Shown here: positions 49,956-58,967 of the stretch, piece after piece
Position numbering within the stretch: position 1 is the first letter of the stretch
Layout: the number at the start of each line of letters is the position of its first letter
Translations under genes and position numbers: made by a program
Notes under the pieces: generated by a model
What the model saw: only the letters and a program-made list of their open reading frames with translations
What the model was told of the DNA's origin: nothing
The model's database searches: none
NCBI GenBank assembly: GCA_002825515.1
Contig: PJET01000002.1
Coordinates: 1-64,000 of the forward strand
Length of the DNA: 64,000 nucleotides
Direction: 5' to 3'
From: Candidatus Thorarchaeota archaeon MP11T_1
Lineage (GTDB): Archaea > Asgardarchaeota > Thorarchaeia > Thorarchaeales > Thorarchaeaceae

Positions 49956-50231
49956 CTAAGACGCACGGTTCCAAAATGCCTTTGCTTCCTCTTCTAGTTT
50001 CTCAAGACGATCATAATAATCAGGAAATTCATTGAGGTGAGCCAGAGCAATCTTACCAGTTGTCGATGGATCATCATTTGTGACGTTTGTATCTTTTTCC
50101 CTGCTACCATGTTCAAGCTCAACATCTAAGCCCATCTTGAATTGCTCTACATCAAATCGGTCCCACTTAATACCAAGCTTTTCGCCTATTTCCTTTGCCT
50201 CTTCAATTGTGAAAAATTTTCTAGTGGACAT
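49956..50231 (-). CDS. DUF5661 family protein
   Basis: 91 aa. FFTIEEAKEIGEKLGIKWDR, FDVEQFKMGLDVELEHGS and TGKIALAHLNEFPDYYDRLE match DUF5661, a short soluble family often found in bacteria and archaea, function unknown. Complete, single gene. Confidence 0.85.
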   Translation of the reverse strand: MSTRKFFTIEEAKEIGEKLGIKWDRFDVEQFKMGLDVELEHGSREKDTNVTNDDPSTTGKIALAHLNEFPDYYDRLEKLEEEAKAFWNRAS

Positions 50232-50316
50232 ATGATTCGCTTAGTAAAACCCAGATTTATTTTGTCTGACACTTGAATCCAAAGAGAGAGAGTGGAACCC
50301 TAGTCAGGCTTCGGTT

Positions 50317-50646
50317 TCAGATTTGAGTATTATATAGATTAGTAGGTCCAGTTCTCTGGCTTTTCCTGATATAGTCTATCGCAGCCCAGTACCATGGCCC
50401 AAAAAAGAATACTAGTAGAAAACCTCCAAATATGACAAGAGCTCCACAGACAGCGATACCGATACCAGTGATTATTGTTATAGTCCAAGATTTCTGTTGC
50501 CATACTGGCAGGCTTGTACAGAGTGATGCGATTCCAAACACTAACAAGAGTATTCCAAAAAGGGGATGGAAAAAGAATGGAGTTATTATCGAAAGTTGAT
50601 ATGTCTGATAACCAGTATAGATTAGCAATAATCCTCCAAGGACCAT
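50317..50646 (-). CDS. Small membrane protein, unknown
   Basis: 109 aa, three or four hydrophobic segments and a charged C terminus (YIRKSQRTGPTNLYN). The ATG at 50646 overlaps the stop of a 4-codon ORF (MLLS, 50646-50660) that has AGGAG six nt upstream, so reinitiation is plausible. The frame stays open for about 60 further nt upstream without ATG, GTG or TTG. Function not recognised. Confidence 0.6.
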   Translation of the reverse strand: MVLGGLLLIYTGYQTYQLSIITPFFFHPLFGILLLVFGIASLCTSLPVWQQKSWTITIITGIGIAVCGALVIFGGFLLVFFFGPWYWAAIDYIRKSQRTGPTNLYNTQI

Positions 50647-50815
50647 TAAGATAGTAGCATTTTTGACTCCTGAAGGCGTCTCAACTTCACTCAGTGATGT
50701 TCCCTCAATTCGTTGTTTTCATTACCTTTTCTCTAGGATTCTTGATAGACTTTGTTACTTATGATGATTGAAAAATGATTCAAGGTTATGTTCGATGAAT
50801 AGTAGAAGGAAATGG

Positions 50816-50890
50816 AGCCCCAGGCGGGATTTGAACCCGCGGCCTCCTCCTTACCAAGGAGGCGATCTAACCGGTCTAAGCTACTGGGGC
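50816..50890 (-). tRNA. tRNA-Thr (GGT)
   Basis: Acceptor GCCCCAG/CTGGGGC, discriminator U as usual for archaeal tRNA-Thr, CCA encoded at 50813-50815. Anticodon stem CCTCC/GGAGG with loop TTGGTAA (anticodon GGT at 50853-50855); T arm GCGGG-TTCAAAT-CCCGC. No intron. Confidence 0.95.
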
Positions 50891-50997
50891 ATCCTTATGA
50901 CAACCTAGAGGTGTCACTTCGCATTCGGCATGAGAATGGGTGATAAAGATTTCTACAGGGTTCTTAGTATTCGCAAGACCCAATAAGGACCTCGTTC

Positions 50998-51960
50998 ATG
51001 AAACCTGATATGACTGGGGAGATTGAAGATCTTGGTCAGGTGATGCTAGCACGAGATGGAACAAGAGATAGCTTCATGGAGATTTTGTCTCGATTAGATC
51101 TAAGACCTCCTGTGATTATCAAACCAAACTGGTCAACCTCTGTAACATTCACCGAGAGTGAAATTCTAGATTGGACTCTGTCTGCTCTTGACTGTGAAGT
51201 GATAGTCGTCGAGAGCTATGCATTCTATCGTAGTCCCATATTAAAGAACAGTGAAGGATTGTCTGATGAGGATCTTGAGAGGAAACTGTTGGCCCAAAAG
51301 AAGGACGACCTGCGAAACAATGACAAATGGTTCTTGGATATCTCAGGGATATCTGATGTGCTTGAGAAACATGATGTCAAATACATAAACCTCTCAGAGG
51401 AACTGTGGGCCAAACGGGTCACTGATTCTGAAACAATTAAGGATGCTGTGGAGAAGTGTTTTGAACCGGTTCGAACTGAAGTCTTGTACTCTATGGTTCC
51501 TTCAAAGCTTTATGATTTGAGAGGAGGCACCTTGCTGAGTCTAGCAAAACCAAAGGTGGCACATGGTGCAATTGGTGTCACCTTGACTATCAAAAACTTG
51601 TTTGGAATGATTTCAACTCCCTTTAGAGGAAAGTTTCATGGAGGAAATAATGAGCTTCTCAATGAAAGCATCGTGGATATCAATAGAATATGTCATTCAC
51701 TCTTTAATGTCAGAGGTGTCATCGAGTCTGTTTTCTCAACGTCAGTAATGGGGGAGGATTTACTAAAGTCTAGAATATATCGAAACTTAGGGTATATTTG
51801 GGGCTCCAATAGTACTATAGAATTGGATTCCATGGTCACTGCTCAATTGGGATTAAATCCTGAAGATATCGGGCATCTTTCTCATGTTGCCAGAATATTG
51901 GGACAATGGACACAGCAATCGGTCGAGCTAGGTAGGAAGAGAGTCATTGATTTTAAGTGA
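50998..51960 (+). CDS. DUF362 domain protein
   Basis: 320 aa. PPVIIKPNWSTSVTFTESEI, VIVVESYAFYRSP, LLSLAKPKVAHGAIGVTLTI and KNLFGMISTPFRGKFHGG followed by a DINRICHSLF segment match DUF362, sometimes found fused to ferredoxin domains and of unknown activity. No Fe-S cluster is present here. ATG start. The next gene follows after 61 nt or more on the same strand. Confidence 0.82.
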   Translation: MKPDMTGEIEDLGQVMLARDGTRDSFMEILSRLDLRPPVIIKPNWSTSVTFTESEILDWTLSALDCEVIVVESYAFYRSPILKNSEGLSDEDLERKLLAQKKDDLRNNDKWFLDISGISDVLEKHDVKYINLSEELWAKRVTDSETIKDAVEKCFEPVRTEVLYSMVPSKLYDLRGGTLLSLAKPKVAHGAIGVTLTIKNLFGMISTPFRGKFHGGNNELLNESIVDINRICHSLFNVRGVIESVFSTSVMGEDLLKSRIYRNLGYIWGSNSTIELDSMVTAQLGLNPEDIGHLSHVARILGQWTQQSVELGRKRVIDFK

Positions 51961-52030
51961 TGGCGCATATATAGAACATCGAAGATGTGATAATCACAAA
52001 AGTCTCAGGTAATAATGGAGGTTGGAGTAT

Positions 52031-52882
52031 TTGGAAGACATAGGGAATCAGGATTCCAAGAAGGCACTTGCAATACGTGCGTATGGTATATCGGGTAGCA
52101 CTCTCAGAAAAGAGATTGAAACCATTACTGGTGTAAATCCGGGCAATAATGCTGTATATACTAAAGAAACTGGACGTGTTGCTGTTGCATCCGAAGTGTT
52201 TGGTAGCGGAGGTTGTGGGGGAGGGGATTGTTATGGGTGTAATGGTGGTGGTGCTGATGGTGGGGAAGGTGTAATTATTTGCCTCATTATCATAGTTGCA
52301 GTAATGGCAGCTCTTACCATTGTATGGGCAGTAGTGATGATTGCCTTCTCGATCATGACGATAGGTGGTTTCTTCAAGAAACGATTTCGAACCCTTTTCG
52401 TCATTGAAAATGAAAATAGGGAATTCATTGGAAAACTTGCAGTGATTACAGTACAAAAACGAGGTGTTCTAGAATATCCTTTCGGACATCGAGAATACGA
52501 TGAATGGATGGTTCGCAGATTTGGATTGTTCAATAGACTTAAGCTTATTCGACAGACTAGCATATTCTTCGGTTTTTGGTGGGCATTCTTTGAAATCGCA
52601 TTCAAGCTAAATGAATTAATTCTCGGAGTGGGAGGATATAATTTATGGCCACTACGCTATGTGATGGTTGCAATCTTTCTGCCGCTTCTACTCTACAGTC
52701 CAATATTGGAGATACAGTTCAGAAGATCCTTTGAATCAGGAGAAGAGATGGTCATGAGATTAGTCAACCAAGAACCATCATACTCACCAAATCAACCTAT
52801 GATTTTCTCAGAAACACCCATTGAAACGGGAAAGATCACAGCGAGTGCAATTAAGGAATATGACTATGAGAACAAATCATGA
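52031..52882 (+). CDS. Membrane protein with Gly/Cys-rich segment, unknown
   Basis: About 283 aa. A short soluble start is followed by a striking GSGGCGGGDCYGCNGGGADG stretch with three cysteines just before a hydrophobic helix (VIICLIIIVAVMAALTIVWA), then a cytosolic-looking region and two more hydrophobic segments. No family recognised; the Gly/Cys region could bind metal or form a flexible linker. The start is TTG at 52031 (GGAGG nine nt upstream) or TTG 52022. Its end overlaps ftr antisense by 19 nt. Confidence 0.65.
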   Translation: MEDIGNQDSKKALAIRAYGISGSTLRKEIETITGVNPGNNAVYTKETGRVAVASEVFGSGGCGGGDCYGCNGGGADGGEGVIICLIIIVAVMAALTIVWAVVMIAFSIMTIGGFFKKRFRTLFVIENENREFIGKLAVITVQKRGVLEYPFGHREYDEWMVRRFGLFNRLKLIRQTSIFFGFWWAFFEIAFKLNELILGVGGYNLWPLRYVMVAIFLPLLLYSPILEIQFRRSFESGEEMVMRLVNQEPSYSPNQPMIFSETPIETGKITASAIKEYDYENKS

Positions 52883-53760
52883 AGTTTGATTTGATATTCT
52901 CCTAACTTTCCTCCGTAGTTACCAGCAGTCATCTTAGTGATTCCTGGATGCCTACAGACCTCTTCAATGGCTACTTTCATGGCTTCAGCAACTGAAGCTT
53001 CATTCAGGCCATTAATTACTATCTCTTGTACAAACTCACTGCCCTTTGGAACATAAGAGTCAGGAACAAGAGCTCTTAGAGTCGGGCAAAACTTCTCATT
53101 TGTGGAAGCGAAGAGGACCTTGTACTTGGAGGATGGTTTTGAACCTGAACCTACGAGTCCTCCAGGGAACGGTGTATAGGCACCTTCTACCTTCTCAATC
53201 GCCTTCACAGCAGCCATTCCGCTGGTCATGCCACTTTCTACATCCTCACAGCAGTAGATGATGTTGCCACCAGCGACTCCTTTCACGCGGCCAAACATAT
53301 TTTCCATCACGCAGGTACCACTCATTCGTGGAATAAGCCACAAGAGTCTTCCATCGATAGGACCTTTCTTTGTCTGAAATCCATCACCAAACATAGCAAC
53401 CTTCTTACCAATCTCATACAGGTCTTGTGGATTGGGAGTGTCATCAAATGCGGAGGCAGTTGGACTTGTCAGTACACATTGCCCAAGCCTTGCGAGCAGC
53501 TGTGGTTCAAGCGCCTTTTTTGATCCTACAGCAAAAACCACTCGTACACCAGGACGCCCATCGGGGGTTTCGTCTGGTGACATGACATATTCAATACCAG
53601 CTTCAGCAGGCGCCATAATTACCGAGGTCCCAAAGCCTGTGGCTTCTGTGGCTGTTACTCTTGCCCATTCTTCAGTATATGCAGTAATTATGGTACGATT
53701 CATATGCATACTAAAAGCTTCAGCGAATGTGTCTTCAATTGGGACTCCATTTATCTCCAT
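52864..53760 (-). CDS. ftr: Formylmethanofuran:tetrahydromethanopterin formyltransferase
   Basis: 298 aa from ATG 53760, the usual length; a longer reading to 53799 is less likely. MEINGVPIEDTFAEAFSMHM, ITAYTEEWARVTATEATGFG and CPAEAGIE-like APAEAGIEYVMSPDETPDGR are the Ftr hallmarks, with RMSGTCVMENMFGRVKGVAG following. It transfers the formyl group from formylmethanofuran to H4MPT in the archaeal Wood-Ljungdahl methyl branch. Divergent from fwdC-mch across a 125-bp shared promoter region. Confidence 0.95.
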   Translation of the reverse strand: MEINGVPIEDTFAEAFSMHMNRTIITAYTEEWARVTATEATGFGTSVIMAPAEAGIEYVMSPDETPDGRPGVRVVFAVGSKKALEPQLLARLGQCVLTSPTASAFDDTPNPQDLYEIGKKVAMFGDGFQTKKGPIDGRLLWLIPRMSGTCVMENMFGRVKGVAGGNIIYCCEDVESGMTSGMAAVKAIEKVEGAYTPFPGGLVGSGSKPSSKYKVLFASTNEKFCPTLRALVPDSYVPKGSEFVQEIVINGLNEASVAEAMKVAIEEVCRHPGITKMTAGNYGGKLGEYQIKLHDLFS

Positions 53761-53885
53761 TTCATTCCACCAGCTTGATAAAATTCCAAAGCAAGCCACC
53801 TTTTCTCTTTTCCGTCACACTTACCAACTGCAAAAGGTTTTATCAGTGGGATAAACATCACAAAAATTCCAAGGTGGTTGGGCTC

Positions 53886-54740
53886 ATGACAGTGATTTTG
53901 TCACTCAAAGAAGCACCCGAGATTCCTCTAGAAGCGGATACTATAACACCCACCCATTTTGCTGGAAAGGGTGTGAAGGACATTGGAGAAATCCCCATTC
54001 AGCGTGGCAATGAAGTTCTAAAGCTCAAAGACTTCTTTGACATCAGCGGAGAGAGTGGTTCGACTCCAGATGAAACGGAGATATTGATCAAGGGTGACCT
54101 TAGAAAAGTAAAGATGATTGGAAAAGGAATGAACGGTGGTCAAATCATCGTTGAGGGAGATGTGGGTATGTATCTTGGAGCTGAGATGGTTGCTGGGCGT
54201 ATCCATGTCAAAGGTTCTGTTGGACCATGGGCTGCAGCAGAAATGGAGGGAGGAAATATCCAGATAGAAGGAGATGCTGGAGACTATCTTTGTTCTGGAT
54301 ATCGTGGAACACCTGAAGGTATGAAAGGTGGACGCGTCTACATAGCAGGCAATGTAGGACGCGAGATGGCCGCTCATATGCGAAAGGGCTTCATTGCCGT
54401 AAAAGGTAATGTTGGGGCACAATCAGCAATTCGTATGATGGGGGGCACTATTATAGTCGTTGGTGATATGGCAGAGCGTGTTGGCGTACAGGCAACAAAA
54501 GGTATGATCTTTTGTCTTGGAAAGCTGGACTCATTGTTTCCAACTTACAAATTCAGTGGTAGTTCAGAGAGAGAGTTCATAAACATCTACCTTCGATATC
54601 TGAAAGAGCGTAGGCCTGATTTTCTTTCTGAAAATATTGATTCTTCTGAGAAATGGGTGAAATACATGGGAGACTTTGCGGAGGCAAGTCCAGGAGAGGA
54701 GATTTACATTCGTGCTTCCAAAAACCAACACTTGATTTGA
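53886..54740 (+). CDS. fwdC: Formylmethanofuran dehydrogenase subunit C (GXGXG domain)
   Basis: 284 aa. The repeated GXGXG beta-helix (MNGGQIIVEGDVGMYLGAEM, MAGRIHVKGSVG.., MKGGRVYIAGNVGREMAAHM, MMGGTIIVVGDMAERVG) is the FwdC/FmdC fold, also found in glutamate synthase. FwdC is part of the CO2-reducing formylmethanofuran dehydrogenase. The ATG at 53886 with AAGGTGG upstream sets the start. Catalytic FwdB and FwdA are not in this window. mch follows after 11 nt. Confidence 0.93.
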   Translation: MTVILSLKEAPEIPLEADTITPTHFAGKGVKDIGEIPIQRGNEVLKLKDFFDISGESGSTPDETEILIKGDLRKVKMIGKGMNGGQIIVEGDVGMYLGAEMVAGRIHVKGSVGPWAAAEMEGGNIQIEGDAGDYLCSGYRGTPEGMKGGRVYIAGNVGREMAAHMRKGFIAVKGNVGAQSAIRMMGGTIIVVGDMAERVGVQATKGMIFCLGKLDSLFPTYKFSGSSEREFINIYLRYLKERRPDFLSENIDSSEKWVKYMGDFAEASPGEEIYIRASKNQHLI

Positions 54741-54751
54741 GGTGAAAGCAA

Positions 54752-55711
54752 ATGAGACTTAGTGTAAATGAAGGCGCACTTGAGATTACAAAGGAGATAA
54801 TGAATCAAAAGGATGAGCTAAACTGCACTGTCAGTGAGCTTGGAAATGGGACAACGATTATTGATGCAGGCATTGAAGTGGCAGGAGGAGAGGAGCTTGG
54901 CAGATTGGTTGGTGAAGTTTGCCTTGGAGGGTTGGGAGTAGTCCGCCACACCAAGATGCACATCGGTGACATGGACCTTCCAGCAGTTGTAGTAAGTTCG
55001 GACCATCCAAAGATAGCGTGTATGGGTTCACAATATGCAGGTTGGACAATCAATGTTGACAAGTACTTCGCGATGGGCTCAGGCCCAGCAAGAGCATTGG
55101 CTCGTGTTGAGAAGAAGCTCTATGCAGGACTTGGCTATGAGGATGATGCATCAGTTGGCGTGATTCTACTTGAAACGAGAGAAACACCCTCTGAGGATGT
55201 CACCCAGTATATCGCAGAGAAATGTAACATTTCACCGTCAGATCTCTACTGTATTCTAGCTCCTACAGCTTGTATAGTAGGTTCAGTACAGGTTTCTGCA
55301 AGAGTTGTTGAAGTGGGAATGCACAAGTTGCACGAGCTGGGATTTGATCTGGATCGGATAAGATCTGGCTATGGTGTGGCACCTGTGGCACCTGTGGCCA
55401 AGAAAGATGCCAAAGCAATGGGTATAACAAATGACTGCATTCTATACGGTGGTCGAACATTCTACTTTGTCCGTTCAGATGATAATGACTTGGAAGATGT
55501 GATTGAGAAGGTACCATCATCCTCATCGAAGCAGTATGGACAGCCTTTCTATGACTTGTTTAAGAGCGTGGAGTTTGACTTTTACAAGGTAGATCCACAT
55601 TTGTTCAGTCCAGCAGAAATAACATTCAATCACATTGAAAGTGGTAAAGTATACCATGCTGGTAAACTTAATGCAGAGATCCTGCAACAATCAATTGAGA
55701 GCGCAAAATAG
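54752..55711 (+). CDS. mch: Methenyltetrahydromethanopterin cyclohydrolase
   Basis: 319 aa, normal length. MRLSVNEGALEITKEIMNQ, AGIEVAGGEELGRLVGEVCL, SQYAGWTINVDKYFAMGSGP and LAPTACIVGSVQVSARVVEV followed by GVAPVAPVAKKDAKAMG are all diagnostic. It interconverts formyl-H4MPT and methenyl-H4MPT, the step after Ftr. GGTGA upstream is embedded in the fwdC stop, so the two are coupled. Confidence 0.96.
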   Translation: MRLSVNEGALEITKEIMNQKDELNCTVSELGNGTTIIDAGIEVAGGEELGRLVGEVCLGGLGVVRHTKMHIGDMDLPAVVVSSDHPKIACMGSQYAGWTINVDKYFAMGSGPARALARVEKKLYAGLGYEDDASVGVILLETRETPSEDVTQYIAEKCNISPSDLYCILAPTACIVGSVQVSARVVEVGMHKLHELGFDLDRIRSGYGVAPVAPVAKKDAKAMGITNDCILYGGRTFYFVRSDDNDLEDVIEKVPSSSSKQYGQPFYDLFKSVEFDFYKVDPHLFSPAEITFNHIESGKVYHAGKLNAEILQQSIESAK

Positions 55712-55716
55712 GGGTC

Positions 55717-57234
55717 CTATGTGACTTCCAGCTCTTGGACCTCTTTCTGCTCTTTTTTAGAGGCAGGAACCAGCTCCTCAGCCTTCGGTATTGGATTATT
55801 GAAGGCAGCCCACACCATCACCACTGCGATTAGAGATATCAATGCACAAATAATGAATGTGAACAGAAAACCACCTGTGAAGGGTATGAACCATCCGAAG
55901 AAGGCAATCAGCGGCATTGACAATAGCATTACGAGAGTGGGTCGTAGAGAGTACATTGAGTTTCGAATACGGTTGGGGATAACATCAAGCATCACTCTTT
56001 GAGATAGGATGTCAGCGATAGCACCAAACATGTTAAGACCGACAAAGAGTATGAAGAGTAGAATCACAGGAATAACAGTCTGAACAGGGATCTCAATCAA
56101 TGGTAGAGTTGTGAAAGGAATCAGCACTACGAAGAGCTCAATGGTTTCAGGGTCGGTACCGGGTGGTATGCCTGGGAAGATATATACTATCACTGCGAGA
56201 ACCAAATAGAAAACGACGCCAGTAAACTGCAAGAGTCTAAATCGAGGGATCCAAATCTTTGGTTCGAACCTTTTTGCTAGAACACCACTCCGCTCATTTG
56301 CTATAGCTTGTGGCAAAAAGACTAGTGTCCTGAAAGCACTAACAGCTACCAATGTTACAAGGAAACTGAAGTAGAGCGGGAATAAAATGAGGTTCCACCA
56401 GACTGGACTAATACTCCACATTACTACTTCACCAAGAATGATGAGTGTAACAAACTTACTGGACCAAAGAAACTTGAATCCATCCTTGAGAAGAGATCCA
56501 TATTCCCCTAGGGAAGGTCGCTCATCTTTATCTTCTCTGACTCCAGGGAGGTCTTTAACAAGTCTGAATACTATTATTGACAAAAACACAGCAAAAACTG
56601 CTTGTAGACTGAAGACCCATGTTTCTCCATATAGATAAGCAAGCCAAGATCCAGGAAGCAGAACTACTGTTGCTGAAACTTGCCACACCATTCCAAGTCG
56701 TCCTTGGAACACCCCATATTGTTTACGGTCTTTATCATGTGGCATAGCAACGCGATAGTTATTATCAAACCATGCACTGAAAGCGCCGCTCTCCTGTGAA
56801 GAGCCAAGTCCAAAGAGAACGTAGATTGATATGTATATCCAGATGGGAGCAGGAGTGTCTTTTACTATCATTGATGAGAGTCCAAACGCGCCTGCGTAGC
56901 ATAGAAGGGCTGAAGATATAACATATCGCTGTCCAATCCAGTCTCCGATAGCTCCAGTGGGATAATCTAATGCAGTTTGAATGGCCATTTGAATGACAAC
57001 GAGAAAACCAACGAGTGTGAGCCCTGCTAAATAATCACCATTGCCCAAGGACTCAGCGATATAGATCATCCAGAATGTTGTACTGATTTGAAAACTTGCT
57101 GCAAAGGTTGGTAGAAGCACAGATAGAATCTTGACTAAGCTGACCACATTCTCGGTTGGTTCTGCTATTCCAAATATTCTTGCATACCTGCTTGACACAA
57201 CTGCAGGTTCCTCTTGCTCACATTCCACAGCCAT
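55717..57234 (-). CDS. MFS transporter, large
   Basis: 505 aa, about 12 membrane segments with long charged termini. YPTGAIGDWIGQRYVISSAL carries a motif-A-like loop, and LDVIPNRIRNSMYSLRPTLV lies in the second half. The long central loop and acidic C terminus (KKEQKEVQELEVT) resemble archaeal MFS proteins of unknown substrate. Stop lies five nt from the mch stop. Confidence 0.8.
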   Translation of the reverse strand: MAVECEQEEPAVVSSRYARIFGIAEPTENVVSLVKILSVLLPTFAASFQISTTFWMIYIAESLGNGDYLAGLTLVGFLVVIQMAIQTALDYPTGAIGDWIGQRYVISSALLCYAGAFGLSSMIVKDTPAPIWIYISIYVLFGLGSSQESGAFSAWFDNNYRVAMPHDKDRKQYGVFQGRLGMVWQVSATVVLLPGSWLAYLYGETWVFSLQAVFAVFLSIIVFRLVKDLPGVREDKDERPSLGEYGSLLKDGFKFLWSSKFVTLIILGEVVMWSISPVWWNLILFPLYFSFLVTLVAVSAFRTLVFLPQAIANERSGVLAKRFEPKIWIPRFRLLQFTGVVFYLVLAVIVYIFPGIPPGTDPETIELFVVLIPFTTLPLIEIPVQTVIPVILLFILFVGLNMFGAIADILSQRVMLDVIPNRIRNSMYSLRPTLVMLLSMPLIAFFGWFIPFTGGFLFTFIICALISLIAVVMVWAAFNNPIPKAEELVPASKKEQKEVQELEVT

Positions 57235-57333
57235 AACCTCGACTTACAATCATACTATATAGAGATTCATGCTTGAGCATTAATCAAGCACTTTATCAAG
57301 CGTTCACTCACCCAGAGCGAGTGGCGATGCACA

Positions 57334-57612
57334 ATGAAAGTCACACTTCAGCTCAGAGGTCCGCTAGTTAAAAAGTTGCAAGATGGCCTCTTTGAAATCG
57401 AACTTGAGAATGACGCCAAGCTCTCAGATTTGTTGATCGAGGTGATTGAGAGAGAAGCAAGTATCAGGAAAATGTGGGCTAGTCCTGAGGTGGTTGACCG
57501 TGATGCATTGATTCTATGTAATGAAACAGATATTGGTCTAGGTGAAGGACTTGATACAAAACTCAATGATGGAGATGTCGTCGTCGTCCTTCCACTGATA
57601 CATGGAGGTTAA
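57334..57612 (+). CDS. MoaD/ThiS-family small sulfur-carrier or modifier protein
   Basis: 92 aa beta-grasp protein ending in the required Gly-Gly (VVVLPLIHGG). The fold is VTLQLRGPLVKKL..IELENDAKLSDLLIEV..LNDGDVVVVLP. In archaea such proteins deliver sulfur for molybdopterin or act as SAMP-type protein modifiers. No moaE or E1-like gene is nearby. The stop (TTAA) interlocks with korC. Confidence 0.85.
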   Translation: MKVTLQLRGPLVKKLQDGLFEIELENDAKLSDLLIEVIEREASIRKMWASPEVVDRDALILCNETDIGLGEGLDTKLNDGDVVVVLPLIHGG

Positions 57613-58133
57613 ACAAGTTCAGCTCCGGCATGAATTGCTCTGATATCCATCTCAAGAGCTTTGGAGCTTATTACATCAGCAACTGCTTTTTCAAGACTCT
57701 CAAGTGGAAACAGACCTGATTTTTTAACAAGAACTCCTAGCATCACCATGTTGGACACCAGTCGCATTCCCAACTCATCAGCAATCTTCATTGCTGGAAC
57801 TTCAACGATCTCATAGCCTGAAACATTCTCAGTATTTACAAGGTCAGGATCAACAATGAGCATGCTTCCTTTCTTCGCCTCAGGTAGATACAAATCGAGT
57901 GCTTTTTGTGACATTGCGATAAGATAATCCGAGGACCGGACCTTTGGATAACTAATGGGTTGATTGCTCACAATCACTTCGCTCTTAGCCGAAGTTCCTC
58001 TAGCCTCTGAACCATAACTCTGGCTTTGAACTGCCTCGAGACCTCCATAAACAACAGCAGCGTGTCCAAGAATGACACCAATTAGAACAACTCCCATTCC
58101 TCCAGTTCCAGCAATTCGAATCTCTGTTTTCAT
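57609..58133 (-). CDS. 2-oxoacid:ferredoxin oxidoreductase gamma subunit
   Basis: 174 aa. IRIAGTGGMGVVLIGVILGH is the gamma-subunit Rossmann-like start, QSQSYGSEARGTSAKSEVIV the conserved central motif. It completes the beta subunit (upstream, six nt) in a 2-oxoglutarate or pyruvate:ferredoxin oxidoreductase. The closest named relatives are KorC-type. ATG start. Confidence 0.9.
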   Translation of the reverse strand: MKTEIRIAGTGGMGVVLIGVILGHAAVVYGGLEAVQSQSYGSEARGTSAKSEVIVSNQPISYPKVRSSDYLIAMSQKALDLYLPEAKKGSMLIVDPDLVNTENVSGYEIVEVPAMKIADELGMRLVSNMVMLGVLVKKSGLFPLESLEKAVADVISSKALEMDIRAIHAGAELV

Positions 58134-58139
58134 CTAGTG

Positions 58140-58967
58140 CTACTCCTCAAGATTGTTGAAGGTCAAACGAAGTGATTCAGTGAAGGGGAGTTCATGTCTG
58201 TCAGCAAAGACTCCTAGGTCCATTCCGTCTTTTGTGGGAATTTGTTGATCGATTGGGTCGCCTTTCTTTCGAACGGGTAGTTTCTTGAACCATTTCAGCA
58301 TATCAGGTGGTTCACCTGCACGTGTCCCTCTACCATAAGCTGTGGGACATTGGGAGATCATCTCAACGAAAGAGAAACCCTCTCTTTCAAGTGCAGTCCT
58401 GATGGCTCTGGCAGCTTGGATTGGATGAGCAGTGGTCCATCGTGCAACATAATTTGCACCAGCTGCTGAAACCAATCGCGCAAGGTCAAATGGCCGTTCT
58501 GGATTACCATATGGGGTTGTGCTGGTACGGTCTCCTGTGAATGTCGTGGGGCCAACCTGTCCTCCTGTCATACCATAGATGTAATTATTTACACAAATCA
58601 CAGTCATGTCCATGTTACGCCTTGCTGCATGAATTAAGTGGTTCCCACCAATTGCTGCGAGATCTCCATCACCACTTATCACTACAACTTTCAATTCAGG
58701 ACGAGCAAGTTTCAGTCCAGTAGCAAATGCGATTGCACGACCATGGGTTGTATGTAGCGTGTCTGCCTGATAGTGTGGAGAGGGAATCCATGCACTGCAA
58801 CCAATCCCAGAAACAAAGGCAAATCCTGAAAGCGTTTCGTTTCCCAAGTCTTTGGCCGCTTTTAGAAACGCATTAGACACTTCTCCGGCGCCGCATCCAG
58901 GACAAAACGGACTTGGAAGGCTTTCTTCTCGAAGATACTGCCGTGCGAAGTGCTTTTGAGAAACCAT
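58140..58967 (-). CDS. 2-oxoacid:ferredoxin oxidoreductase beta subunit (TPP-binding)
   Basis: 275 aa from ATG 58967 (MVSQKHFARQYLREESLPSP), which fits the family start; a longer reading to 59033 is unlikely. FCPGCGAGEV and GIGCSAWIPSPHY carry conserved Cys; VVISGDGDLAAIGGNHLIHA and CVNNYIYGMTGGQVGPTT form the ThDP-binding GDGD..NN motif. It decarboxylates a 2-oxoacid, likely 2-oxoglutarate or pyruvate. The alpha and delta (ferredoxin) subunits are not adjacent. Confidence 0.9.
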   Translation of the reverse strand: MVSQKHFARQYLREESLPSPFCPGCGAGEVSNAFLKAAKDLGNETLSGFAFVSGIGCSAWIPSPHYQADTLHTTHGRAIAFATGLKLARPELKVVVISGDGDLAAIGGNHLIHAARRNMDMTVICVNNYIYGMTGGQVGPTTFTGDRTSTTPYGNPERPFDLARLVSAAGANYVARWTTAHPIQAARAIRTALEREGFSFVEMISQCPTAYGRGTRAGEPPDMLKWFKKLPVRKKGDPIDQQIPTKDGMDLGVFADRHELPFTESLRLTFNNLEE

